From the NCBI GenBank assembly GCA_001692895.1, contig KV748198.1, forward strand, positions 1,400,367-1,464,366: DNA of 64,000 nt, written 5' to 3'. Below, piece after piece: positions 33,246-44,576 of the stretch (its first letter is position 1; each line of letters opens with the position of its first letter). Below the pieces are notes generated by a model. It ran no database searches. It was not told where the DNA came from and saw only the letters and a program-made list of their open reading frames with translations. The stretch is from Cenococcum geophilum 1.58 (Eukaryota > Ascomycota > Dothideomycetes > Gloniales > Gloniaceae). The position numbers and the translations under genes were made by a program.

Positions 33246-33839
33246 TCTACCTAGCCTATTTCATCGAAGGAGGCTTTATGCCACCGCCAACTAGTAGTTC
33301 TAGTAAAGCCCTACCAGAAATAAAATTGAGCCCCGAGCAGAGAGAGGGAATATCGAAGGTCAGAGATAGGGGAGGGGCTTCTTGATCGTAGTCAGTGTAA
33401 GTTCTTAGGGTTAGACAAAAAAAAGCGGGTTTATAGATTTGTAGACCCAATTGAGTTTCTTTTAAGAAACCGTACAGAAGCTCTATCAATTTAAAGAGCA
33501 TCATCGTAGATTGCTACGTGGTGAAGTAAAAGCAGTTTGCTTTTATGGAGGTAAGTAGAAGATATCTTCGGCATCTTTGGAAAAGGCTTCAACGGGCAAC
33601 AACGCAACTCTTAGGGTAACTCGTAGACGGCTCTCTTTGTCTGCAAGTTCATCTAGTTGTCCGATATCGGCTTAAACCGGCCTCGTATTCTCTCTTGGAA
33701 GCCTTGACTCATCTAAAATTCTCCGAGGTCTAGCATCCTGTACTTCAATTGTAGCACCCTAATTCTCATAGCCCTAGAGAAATAACACAGCAGTCTCTCC
33801 AACAAGCACAATCATCGGTGTCCAATAAATCCAACTTCA
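33246..33839. other. Intergenic between two relics
   Basis: No supported gene; an 82-codon minus-strand ORF (33504-33256) has no recognisable content. Confidence 0.4.
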
Positions 33840-34380
33840 CTCTCCACAAAGTCACACCAGCCGACATCCCAGCGCTCACCTCCCCCACCTCACTTTCCAT
33901 CCGCAGCCTAAACAAATCACTACACACGGTCCGAAATTGATGGCTCCATCGGCTTCATCTTCGGTCCCGGCACTCTGCTAATCGAGGACGGCACGCACTT
34001 CGTGTTCACGCTGCAAGAAAGCCCAGAGCTAATTGTCGCGTGCGGCTGGTGGAGCTTTCGCAAAACTCTGTACGGCGGCGATTTGGCACCGGGCCAGAAG
34101 CCTGCAAGACGAGACCTGCTGACCGAGCGCGCAAGTATTCGCGCAATCTTCACGCATCCGGATTGGGCTAGGCAGGGGCTGGGAACGATGATGATGCGTC
34201 ATTGTGAGGAGGCTGCGAGGGGGGAGGGTTTTTGAGGTTGGAGATGGGGAGCACGTTGACCGGAGTGGCGTTGTATGAGAGATGTGGCTATCGGAAGAGT
34301 GGTAGAGAGGAAGCGGTCAAGTTGCCCAATGGGGCGGGATTGAGGGTTGTGCACATGGTTAAAGATTTGCCTGAGGAGTA
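33840..34380 (+). pseudogene. Broken GNAT-family acetyltransferase
   Basis: Reading across frames: FTLHKVTPADIPAL (about 33840), GSIGFIFGPGTLLIEDGTHF, SPELIVACGWWSFRKTLYGG, then the acetyl-CoA-binding motif RAIFTHPDWARQGLGTMMM (about 34130-34200), then in another frame LRLEMGSTLTGVALYERCGY and LPNGAGLRVVHMVKDLPEE to a stop at about 34381. At least two frameshifts are needed, one near 33925 and one in the T-run near 34230. The order is that of an N-acetyltransferase of about 180 aa; substrate unknown. Confidence 0.7.
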
Positions 34381-34597
34381 GGTTTTGGCCCAGCTTGTAG
34401 CATTGTTTGCTGCTCAAATCGGCTAACGTTGTTGACAGTATTCAGCATCATGGCCAAAAACTAGTTTACGAAGGAAAACATGCTTATTCCCAAAGGCCCT
34501 TACGTGAATCAGCGCGCATGGGAACAAATCAAACCCAAGAGTCGCCATTTAGAACTCAAAGAAACGCCCGTAAAATCCTCCACAAACAGGCGTCTCA

Positions 34598-35476
34598 TTA
34601 AAGGTATTTCTTGAACCATTCAATGGCTTGATCTTTTGCGCCCTCAGCGCCCTCACCTTCCCCTGGTTTAAATCTGACAGCAAATCCATGGTGACAGTCC
34701 TTCCAGATTTTGATCTCATAATTGTACCCTCCTTCTCCCTGGCCATCACCAACTGCCTGTCTCAATCTTGCCTCTATATCCAGAACCTTCTCAGTCGGCA
34801 ATACAATGTCCACATCCGCCTGAGCAAGAGAGTACGGCACCTTGAACGTCGTGACTGCATCAACAATCATATCCGGGAGCGACAGGCCGGACGGATGCGC
34901 ACAAAACTGGGCGTCGACAAGCCTCACACTGCCACCCTCAACAGCCGGCTCCTTGCTCATATTAGTGCTCTGGTACCCGCCCCAGCAAAATCCAGCGACA
35001 CCCAGCTTTGCCCCCGCGGGCATGTCGGCCTTGAGTTTGCGCGTCCATTCCAGGACGCCGGGATATGCTTTTGCTGGGCTCGCGCGCATCATGAAGGGAG
35101 CAACGTACCAAATTGCACGGAATACGGCTCCGATACGCTTCAGCTGGCCCCAGACGTTCCACCAGCTCACCGGTTTGGAGATCCGGTCCATGATGCCCAT
35201 GACAGACGTTGACAAGCCGCCGCCGGGGATGAGGTCGGGGAGCAAGACCCGCAAGCCAGTGCCAGCGGCATATTTGTCGGCGAGCATTTTGTTGTTTATG
35301 AAATCAATGCCAAAGGCATCGGTCACAAAGAGAATGGTAGATTGAGAGTCTGCGGCGGTACTCGGAGTGGCAATGTAAGTCCGCTTGCCGTGTATTGTTT
35401 CTTCGTAGCCCTTGACCCCTTCAGCTCCCGGGCCATGGTTGTGGATTGTGCCTCTGAAGCAATCGGGACACGACAT
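34598..35476 (-). CDS. Dienelactone hydrolase family protein
   Basis: Single-exon gene of 292 aa, the usual length for fungal members. It begins MSCPDCFRGTIHNHGPGAEG, as many fungal relatives do, and has the alpha/beta-hydrolase fold with a cysteine nucleophile in GFCWGG, an acid in the ADVDIVLPTE stretch and the histidine in HHGFAVR, followed by AIEWFKKYL. Bacterial enzymes open dienelactones in aromatic breakdown; the fungal proteins are mostly uncharacterised hydrolases, probably cytosolic. It appears intact although its neighbours on the left are broken. Confidence 0.92.
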   Translation of the reverse strand: MSCPDCFRGTIHNHGPGAEGVKGYEETIHGKRTYIATPSTAADSQSTILFVTDAFGIDFINNKMLADKYAAGTGLRVLLPDLIPGGGLSTSVMGIMDRISKPVSWWNVWGQLKRIGAVFRAIWYVAPFMMRASPAKAYPGVLEWTRKLKADMPAGAKLGVAGFCWGGYQSTNMSKEPAVEGGSVRLVDAQFCAHPSGLSLPDMIVDAVTTFKVPYSLAQADVDIVLPTEKVLDIEARLRQAVGDGQGEGGYNYEIKIWKDCHHGFAVRFKPGEGEGAEGAKDQAIEWFKKYL

Positions 35477-35745
35477 GTTGGCGCTCGAGTCTGAATACGC
35501 ACAATTGATCTGTGAAGGTGGAAACGCTGGGTTCTACAATCTCGACGAGTGGGAGCCACGCACTCAAATATCAAGAAGTTTGAGCCAGGGTTAGTGTATC
35601 TCTCCGCCGGGAGTTTATCCCTCCGCAAGCACGCTATGCCTCACGATGATCGACAGATGGTGGTAAACCCTCGCTCCGGAGAGCTCGATATAACCATATC
35701 GTTCGGAGTTATCGTATCTCCGTGGCGGGTGCCGGGTCAGGCATA

Positions 35746-36170
35746 ACGTGTCTCACCAGTCAGTGGCGCACACCAGTCAGTGGCGCACCCTAAAAACCTA
35801 CCAAAAATCAGAAAAACTGCACCTTAATATCTTGACAACGGCTTAATAATAAATTCCAAAATTTTATAATTAGCCTTTTATACCTACATTAAGACTTTTA
35901 ATAAAGTTTTAGCGTAACAAGCCTGGCCGTTATTAAATATTAGTGTTTAGCCCCTAATTTTAAGCTAAATTGCGATATCTCTAGAGCTACTTAATAGATT
36001 ACTTTTTAAACCTAATAAGAGGTTTAAAATACGTATAAAAGGCTAATTATAAAATTTCGGAATTTATTATTAAGCCGTTGTCGAGATATTAAGGTGTAGT
36101 TTTTCCAATTTTTGGTAGGTTTTTGGGGTGCGCCACTGACTGGTGTGCGCCACTGACTGGTGAGACACGT
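35746..36170. mobile_element. 425 bp foldback MITE with TA target duplicate
   Basis: Left ~160 bp beginning ACGTGTCTCACCAGTCAGTG is the reverse complement of the right ~160 bp with few, mostly C/T, differences. Each end carries the motif CACCAGTCAGTGGCGCA twice in tandem. TA flanks both sides (35744-35745 and 36171-36172). No coding capacity; the element can fold into a near-complete hairpin. Likely a Tc1/mariner-mobilised MITE. Confidence 0.85.
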
Positions 36171-36348
36171 TACCGTGGGACACTTTCTGACTAAGCGTTT
36201 TCTTTGCAGCGTGATAACACAACTAAGGTTAAGAATAGAATGATAAAAAAGAGTAGTTAAAGTAATGCTGGGAGAGTCTTAGAAGGAATTTATAGAAGAT
36301 ATACCAAGAGTTGTGGTTGTGAAAGCTATCAATCTTCGCATAGGCTAA

Positions 36349-37063
36349 GGGTATGTTCGGTTGCAAATTGCCTCCAGATCAGAATTGTCTTGATCCGTGC
36401 ATCCTTTGGCGTCAATTAGTAAGGTACTCGTGGCGTCTAATTTGATGGCTTCGTTTGATCTGTAATTGAGTCGATTGTTCGGTAAGGCTCCAGAAGAGGC
36501 TCCAGAAGAGGCTGCAAATCATTAATCAATTTTTGAGCCCACCTTTGAGCCCACCTTTGCGCCCACCTCTGCCCTCAGGCCTCTATCGCGACTTCCTCCC
36601 TTAGTGTCGTAATACAATGGAGTCTCCTACTCCTGCCAATCGTCAATCAAGTCGATTGAGGCCCTCTACCCCGTCACCCGTATCACGCCCGGCTCGCCGC
36701 GCGTGCGCAGGAAGACTCTAATTACGAGAGTAAGAAGGACATCATATATAACGTACAGGTGCTGTGTGAGAATCGTGTACGCAAGTGGAGTCGCCATATT
36801 TGACAAAGGCGTCGTCGCGTAGAGCCCCAGATTGATTCTGAATCTGGAGATAGGCCTCCGGAATATTGTGGTGCCAAGAGCTCCAGAACAACTACCTCAT
36901 ACGGCAAAGCGTGCAAATTTGACGCGACTGCTGATCTGGAGGAGCTCCAGGTTGAAAAGTCGTCAGAATCACCGAACGATCGCGTCAGATTTAGATTTGA
37001 CCTCCAGATCAGATTAATTCTGGAGCCTCCAGATTGATTCTGGAGTTGCAACCGAACATACCC
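36349..37063. mobile_element. 715 bp TIR element, copy 1, with TAA target duplicate
   Basis: Ends GGGTATGTTCGGTTGCAA and TTGCAACCGAACATACCC are perfect inverted repeats; TAA flanks both sides (36346-36348 and 37064-37066). A three-base TWA duplicate is typical of PIF/Harbinger elements, which is the tentative family. Interior repeats of CCAGA and CTCCAG motifs and no clear transposase, so non-autonomous. Little RIP damage in this copy. Confidence 0.75.
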
Positions 37064-37314
37064 TAATTAAAAAGTGTCCCACAACTTATTTCGGTATGCC
37101 TGGTGCACGAGAGAGCCGAGGGCTTCAGATCCCTCTTGATTGCGCTTAGTACTAGTTACGCCACATAATGAAAATGCTTTATACAATAAGATATTTATGG
37201 CAGGTTTTATTGTGTAGGTTGCGCGTAAGATATAGCTTGCGTTGGTAAGGCTGAAAGATGAATTGCAACTAACTTGGCTAAGGTAGTGGGAAGGATTATT
37301 TGGCGTATGTGTTA

Positions 37315-40300
37315 GGGTATGTTCGATTAGAATTGTCTTAATCCGTGCATCCTTTGGCGTTAATTAGTAAGATAGTACGGAGTAGTGGCGTCTAATTTAA
37401 TGGACATGTCTATGTGGCTAAGCGAGCACTATAGCAGCACCCCTGCATCTTAGTAACACTAACATTATTAACATTTACAAAATTAAGCCTTGCTTGCTTG
37501 CTTTCTATATTAGTCTTATTTAAGAGCTAATGCCTTATTTACTTAATTTCTAATAATTAATTGTTGCTGTTAATAACTTAACGACCTATACGCTCGTCTA
37601 AACCTTCACAAATTATTTATAAAAACCTTAAAAACTTAACTAATAACAATATACTCGACGAGCTAAACTCCTTAGAGGTTATCTACCAGTCTCCCTTACC
37701 TTCCCCTATACCTTTAGGCGATACGCCGGCGTTATAGTCTTTATCCTCTATAATGGCGCCTCTCTCCGCGGCTTAACGCGAGACTTTAGCCGCTAAAAAA
37801 GCTAAAAAACGGTTCCAGTAACTATATAAGGAGGACCTAAGAATTAGAAGAGCTTAGGTAAAGGAGGTTAAGGATTAGGTAACTAACTAGAAAATAAAAC
37901 TCCTTTAGGAATAGAAGGACTGTACCGAAATACTACGCGTCTAAAAAGAATAGGAAGATTAGGCGACTAAACTCTATATATTAAGCCTCGCTACGGTAAT
38001 AGCGAGATTAGCTACGGCAGTATTATCCTTAACCCCAATTAATAAACTGGGTAAGTTGCTCCTATCTATAGCTAATATCCTAAATACCCTCCTCCCTGGC
38101 GTCCTAAATAAAGAGATACTTAAGGTATTTTGGGGTACTTTCTTACCTAATAACCTCTCTCGCCTTTAGATACACTAGCTCTAGTCTAAGCCTTAGAATA
38201 ATATCCTTATTATTAATAGCGTCCTTTTTATAAGACTAAAAGAAGGGACGATAAAGGACTACCCGTCCGTTAAAGTGTGGGTAAAGGGCTTCCTTAACTA
38301 TATAATAATTTTAATTATTATATATAAGAATCTTTCGGTAGATCTTATTCCCTAAATACTTATCTTCTACAATTAAGTTATCTAGCTATCTACTACCTAC
38401 TAAATTGCTCCCTTAATAACTATAGCCTTAGAGTACTACTTTATAGTTATTTAAAAGAACCAGTTAGAGCTAGCCAACTAAAAGATCTTTAGTAACTTCT
38501 TGGATATTTATTGCAATCCCAGTACTTATAAATCCGCATTTATCTCAAAATATACGCGAATAAGTACTAATATCTTAAGGACCTATTACAGCTTTAATAG
38601 AGGGAAGTATAACCTAGGTAAGAATTACAAGTTCCCATATACCTATAGTAAGTGCGGTAGCCTATATACTGCGAGGAATTATAAGTAGTAATTACTAGAG
38701 GAAAGTATTAATAAGGAAAAGGAAGAGGAGGAAGAGGATTTTATTAAGCTATACCTACACTCCGCTGAAACCGTGCTCTACCCTTATAGTATAGGTAGGC
38801 CAAATACTATACTATTATTTCTAGTCTTTCTACCCTCCTCTCCTCTATAGGACTCTCCCTCCCCCTTAATTATTTAAGCGTAGGGGCGTTATCTATTCCT
38901 ATACCCTAGCAACCTCTAATATAACATTATCGGTATTTTAAAGTTTAGATACTAGATTAGGGCAGACCTAAAAATTAAGCTCCTTTTCTAGAAGAACTAA
39001 GCCTTAATAGCTATAAATACGGTCCTAATCTTAGAGAAGATCAGCGCCGATTTAGACATAGGTAGAATTATAATAGTAACGTCTTCTATTATATCCTTAC
39101 CGCTAGGTTTAGTACCTAAAGCGGATAGGGGATGGCGCCGTATTTATAACTTATCCTTACTATCTAGCCGATCTGTTAATAACTTAATCCCTATAGTATT
39201 CGCCACACTATAATATTTAACAGTTAATTAGGTTCTCTAATACGTTATATATATAGGCTATAGTTATATAATTGTTAAGAGGGATATTAAGGACGCCTTT
39301 CGGAATATTCCACTTTTTATTAAAGCTTAACGCCTTATAGGGTTCTTTTAGAAGGGTATAGTGTATTTCGAACGTTGCCTCTTATTCGGCCTTTAAACTA
39401 CACCCTTTTTATTTAATCTTTTTACGGAGGAATTCCACTAGATACTTATCTAATATATTCTAAACGCCGCCTTAGAGTACTATCTAGATAATTTTATCTT
39501 TATACTCTCTAACGCTTCTATTCTCCCTTAATTACTTAGTATATATAACTAATTAAGCGATAAATTAGGTATTCTATAAAATAAATTAAAGAATATTAAA
39601 GGCACTACAGCTAAAGTCCTAGGTTATATTATAGATACTCTAAAGTTTAAGCTGCGTCTTTCTTCTTTAAAATAGGCCATTATAATTAAGGAGATTAATA
39701 AAGCGTTAAGTGGTAGATCCCTAACGCTGGTTTAGAGTTAAAAACTAGCTAGTAGACTCGCTTGGAGCGCCTAGGTAATTAGGCTTAGGCGTTTATATAA
39801 CCGCTCTATCTAAGAGTTTATCTCTACTTTTATAAAGGTAGGTAGTTATCCTTATTAATAACTAACAGCTAAACTTCGCTAAGACTTATTATAGTAAAGG
39901 GATGCTCTTACCCTTTTAAATAGTATCCTCTTCTTTAATGATACGGATTAAAAATAATTCTATCTCTTCTTAGACGTATTTGGGATTCTTAGTTACAGGG
40001 CCTTCTTCTTCCTTAAGGATTCTTAAGGGACAATATGGCCGCCCTATTCGGTATCTTTACCCTAAGATAATTCTTTAAGCTGCTACCCTAATATAGAACA
40101 CCGCCTTGCCCTAATTAATAAGTGGGAGGTCTAAGCGATTATAACCTTATTCTAGCTCTAGGCAACGCAGTAGGAGTATAGCTTAGTTTATATCTATATA
40201 GATAATATAATAGTACTCTTAGGATTCTAGAATATAGTGGTAAAAGGACTAGGTAATTACCCGCTCCGTAAGATCCTTTAACTAGCCGCAGCCTACAATA

Positions 40301-42749
40301 TTACGCTCTATGCGGAGTAGGTTTCCTTTACAGAAAACGGGCTAGCTGATACTTTATCTCATTTTAATCGCAATAGGGTATTATTACTATACCCATATTA
40401 GGATACTTCTAATTTACCATTACTATACGCTTCTTTATTATATTTAATTTAACGCTAAAATAGGAGACCTAGTCCCTCTTAAAGACCCCCTACCTAATTT
40501 CTAGATTAAGGTAAAAGCCCCCTTAGAATACTTCGGCTAACTATTATAGTATAGCCTCTCTAATGGAACGAGAGATTTATACCGTCCCGTAATTAAGAGT
40601 TAAAAGAGCTACTATAACCTTTATAGAGCGATAAAGTACCTAGCGCCCCTTTACTACCTAGGAGAATAGATTACCTAACAGATCTTCGGTAATGCTAGTC
40701 TAGGAATAAGCTATATTAAGCCTACTATAGTTAGAGCCTATATTTCCGTAATTTAATCCCACTATATTAACGCTAATTATAACACCTCCGTCTTTAATAA
40801 TCCTATTATTAAGAGGATCCTAGACGGTGTAATATCTATAAATCCCTCTACTACGGCTAAAAGATTGCTAATTACTAAAGATATCCTCGCCTAATTGGTT
40901 ACCCTAAATACCTAATCCGTTAAGGATCTTAACTTTAACGCCGCCGTTACCACGGCCTTTATAGGATTCCTTTATCTAGGCGAAATTACCTACACTAAGG
41001 CTTAGAAAGATAGCCACGCCTTCTCTACTATAAAATATACTAGAAACGATATAACGCTAGTAGAGAACTATATAATATTATATCTAAAGCGTAGTAAAAC
41101 GGACGTTAATTACTAAGGAGTCTTAATTATAATTACCGCTTTAGGGTAACCTAAATACGCAGTTCGAGCTATAAAACACCTATTTAAAAATAACCCCTAA
41201 CCCAGAAATGCCCCTCTCTTTCGCTTTAAGAGATCGGCCTTTATAAGCTACGCGGTTAGGAATAAGCTAAAGTACAGAGTTGCCGCTCTTAGCCTTTACT
41301 CTAAGCTCTATAACGGATACTTATTTTAAAAAGGTGCTACTTAATACGCTTAAGATAACGGTTTTACAGACGGCTAAATATAGTAACTAGGCCGGTGGTC
41401 CTTATAAGCGTTCCAGCTTTACTATTTATTATCCCCAAAAAACCTATTCTGGCTAAGTATAAACTTCTAATATAGAACGCTAATACTGTTCTTATTATTA
41501 CTCGCCCTAAATATAATAGGCGAAGGTATTTAGATATAACGGCGTGCAAGAGTACCTATTTTAGCACTCTAATATATTAACTTAAATCTCTTCTTTCCCC
41601 CCCTTTTTTATTTTTTATTTTTTCTTCCCTCTACTCTACCTTATATAGTACGGGCGCTGCGCTTCTAGGTCTATAGGCATTATATTTAGTTAAGGTAGGG
41701 CAATCCCCTATAAATGGCCTTGCGAATATACCCATTTTTAATTAATACCTTTAAGCCTATACCTACTAATTAGATTAATTAATCCTCTTCTCCACAAGCA
41801 TATAAATAATAGATGGATATGTCTATATAGCTAAGTAAGCACTATAGCAGCACCCCTGCATTTCAGCAATACTAACATTATTAACATTTACAAAATTAAG
41901 CCTTGCTTGCTTACTTTCCCTTCCACCTATACCTTTTTCTTTGGTTGTATATTTTGGGCTTTATAAATAGATACTGTAGCGATATGCTTGCGCACGGGTC
42001 CATAGGCATCACGTTTAGTTAAGGCAGGGCAATCCCCTGTAAATGGCCTTGCGAATATACCCATTCTCAATTGATGCCTTTGAGCCCGTACCCACCAATC
42101 AAATTAATTAATCCTCTTCTCCGCAAGCGTGTGAATAATAGATGGCTTCGTTTGATCTGTAATTAAGTCGATTATTCGGTAACGCTCCAGATAAGGCTCC
42201 AGAGCTCTAAATTACTATTAGCTTCGCTCACCAAAATAATCGATTTTTAAGCCTGCCTTTGCGCCCACCTCTACCCTTAGGCCTCTATCGCGACTTCCTC
42301 CCTTAGTGTTGTAATACGATGGAGTCTCCTGCTCCTGCTGATCGTCAATTAAGTCGATTAAGGCCCTCTACCCCATCACCCATATTACGCCCGGCTCACC
42401 GCGCAGGCGCAGGAAGACCCCAATTACGAGAGTAAGAAGGACGTCATATATAACGTGCAGGTGCTGTATAAGGATCGCGTACGCAGGTAGAGTCGCCATA
42501 TTTAACAAAGGCGTCGTCGCGTAGAGCTCCGGATTAATTCTAAATCTAGAGGTAGAGATTAAGGCCTCCAGATTAATCTGGTGCTAAGAGCTCTAGAACA
42601 ACTACCTCATATAGCAAAGCGTGCAAATTTAACGCGACTGCCGATCTGGAGGAGCTCTAGATTAAAAAGTCGTTAAAATTACCGAACGATCGCGTTAGAT
42701 TCAGATTTGACCTCCAGACTGATTCTAGAGTTGCAACCGAATATGCCCC
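37315..42749. mobile_element. Same TIR element, copy 2, split by a DIRS-type retroelement
   Basis: 37315-37403 and 42142-42749 together match copy 1 in order; the two halves are separated by 4.7 kb of inserted DNA. This copy shows more C-to-T and G-to-A changes. Left flank TTA, right flank CTA. Confidence 0.75.
37404..42141 (+). mobile_element. Fossil tyrosine-recombinase retroelement (DIRS/Ngaro type)
   Basis: About 4.7 kb. Parts in order: 5' repeat A1 (37404 to about 37504); gag-like region with a CCHC remnant near 38640; reverse transcriptase (LPLGLVPKADRGWRR at about 39100, RDIKDAFRNIP, then a YLDD-like site at about 39485); RNase H region at about 39990-40330; tyrosine-recombinase region at about 40560-41450; then B1 (about 41668-41812), A2 (41817 to about 41915) and B2 (about 41994-42141). 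The A1 ... B1-A2-B2 layout is the split direct repeat of Ngaro-type elements. No LTR-style target duplicate; ATGG lies at both edges and at the B1/A2 junction. Many breaks; strongly RIP-marked. Treated as a fossil. Confidence 0.8.
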
Positions 42750-43335
42750 TAATGCTTTTAATGCTTGGCATAAGGAGTTCCCGCCGAAAACGATGTTGAA
42801 CGTAGCACTTTAAATTGGTTTTATAGCTTAATAACTTTATAACCACGCACTTTACTAAAATAATTATAGAATATAAAGTATAGAGCCTTATAAGCCAAAT
42901 CTAATGGCACTGTTTTTGTTAGAATCTAACTATATATAGTTAAGATATTATGGGCTAAAGGTTATAAAAATTACCTAAATCCCTATTACGGCTCGAATAA
43001 ATGCCTCTAAGACGAAGCTTAAACAAATGCTATATTATGAAGATACTAAGCTAGAGAGCAGAAGGTAGAGAAAGGGATACGTCTATATATAGCGCTAAGT
43101 CTTTAGCCGAACCCCTAATTAGGCCCCCTATCTAGGCTATATATAATAGTATTATAATAATACCTACTTATATACCTATCTACTTATTTACTACCCACGT
43201 ATATATTCTTATTAATATAGGTTCTTATTTAACTTATTTCTAAATAGTATATTCTTATTAAGATATATTCTATTTAATAGTATATATTATAAAGAGAATA
43301 GTTATTAAAAAAGAGATTTTATAAGAAATAAAGGC
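42750..43335. other. AT-rich RIP-affected sequence, unassigned
   Basis: Dense TA, few CA or TG. No terminal repeats, ORFs or recognisable protein remnants. Confidence 0.5.
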
Positions 43336-43548
43336 CATTAACGAGTTAGTCAATTGAGGTATAAGTACAGTAGGAAGGATACGTATAAGCCTATACAATT
43401 GGATTGCCTATTAACGAGGATTTAAAGCTAGAGAAAGGAAAGGAGAAGAAGAGCAGCGCCGCTCGAAGTAGGATTTTTTATACGGTCCTCTAGTTATATA
43501 ACTACAGCCATTTACTATATTCTCCCGCAATCTACTAGTACTATAATA
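43336..43548 (-). mobile_element. LTR of a minus-oriented Ty3-like family, copy A
   Basis: About 213 bp matching 43608-43831 and 48274-48519 (shared GAGAAAGGAAAGGAGAAGAAG and GCAGCGCCGC). Followed by about 59 bp of the family's internal sequence before copy B begins. Fossil. Confidence 0.7.
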
Positions 43549-43607
43549 TTACCCCATCTCTAAGAAAAGCCTACCCTTAGGCTTTATATATCCGTATTAT
43601 ACCTATA

Positions 43608-44576
43608 TATTAGCGACTTAGTTAATTAAGGCACGAGTATAGCAAGAGGGACACGTAAGCCTATATAATTGGATTGTCTATAAACGAGGATCTAAAGCTA
43701 GAGAAAGGAAAGGAGAAGAAGGGTAGCGCCGCTGGAAGTTTTATACAATCCTCTGGTCACGTGACTAAAACTAACCAAAACTAACTGCGATTATCCGCCA
43801 CAATCCACCGTTTTCCACTAGTGCTATAACATTACCCCCTCCTCTAAAAAGCCTACTCTTAGGCTTTATATGTCCGTATTATGTCTATAAGGTGTTCTTA
43901 TCTTTATACTTAATAGGCAGCTTATTATCTTCACTATACTAACACTTTATTTACTTATTTAGGTACTTTAGAGGTTTAGGCTTATTAGGGTATTAGTTAT
44001 AAAACCTTTTAAAAGCTTTTAGGGGTAGCCTATAAAGTTTTAAATAAGGTACTAAGTTAGGTCTAAATTATAGCCTTTTTATTAAATATAGTATTATAGT
44101 ATTCCTTATACTAATTTATAGGCTAGTATTTTATTAACTTCCTATTTATTATCGCTATTAACTTAAATTGGTAGTGGTGGCTTATTTTTTTTATATCTGA
44201 GTAGTAGGTTATTTATAGCTTTCTATAGCTTATCTAGTAAAAAGATTAGGTAAACCTTTATTACGGAACAAGGGTAGTAGCTATAGAGCGTATGTATTTA
44301 AGGAGTCTATAAAATATTACACGATCGATCGTAAGGGTCGAGGGCGTAAGGAGGTAATATACCTACGCGTAGCTAACATAAGCTATACGCGAGGTATACG
44401 CAAAAGCACGGGGCTCTCCTATAGAGGCCCCTGCGGTAGGGTTCCGTAACAACCTTAATTAAGTCTAAAGGCTTAACTTTATATAAGTTATCTACTTTAT
44501 TAAAGATCTTATATAGTTTTACTATTTTATAGTCTAGCTTATAGCTAAGCTATTCTAATTTCTAGTTCTTTATTAT
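43608..44576 (-). mobile_element. Fossil 3' end of a Ty3-like element, copy B, cut by a later element
   Basis: LTR at 43608-43831 (224 bp, minus orientation) followed by about 740 bp that match the 3' internal part of the minus element at 48520-49140. A solo LTR of another family lies inside it (44259-44451) and the plus-strand Ty3-like element begins at 44577. Broken, heavily RIP-marked. Confidence 0.7.
44259..44451 (-). mobile_element. Solo LTR (193 bp) with ACCTT target duplicate
   Basis: Ends TATTACGGAAC and GTTCCGTAACA are inverted; ACCTT flanks both sides (44254-44258 and 44452-44456). The uninterrupted target sequence is seen in the related element around 49020. Fossil. Confidence 0.75.

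Noticed and set aside
28885-34600. Secondary-metabolite cluster around an A-T-R NRPS-like gene
   Set aside because: The broken gene matches alpha-aminoadipate reductase along its length, and the neighbours (GNAT relic, dienelactone hydrolase) do not form a recognisable pathway.
36722-37051. 109-codon minus-strand ORF
   Set aside because: Lies inside the non-autonomous 715 bp TIR element and has no recognisable domain.
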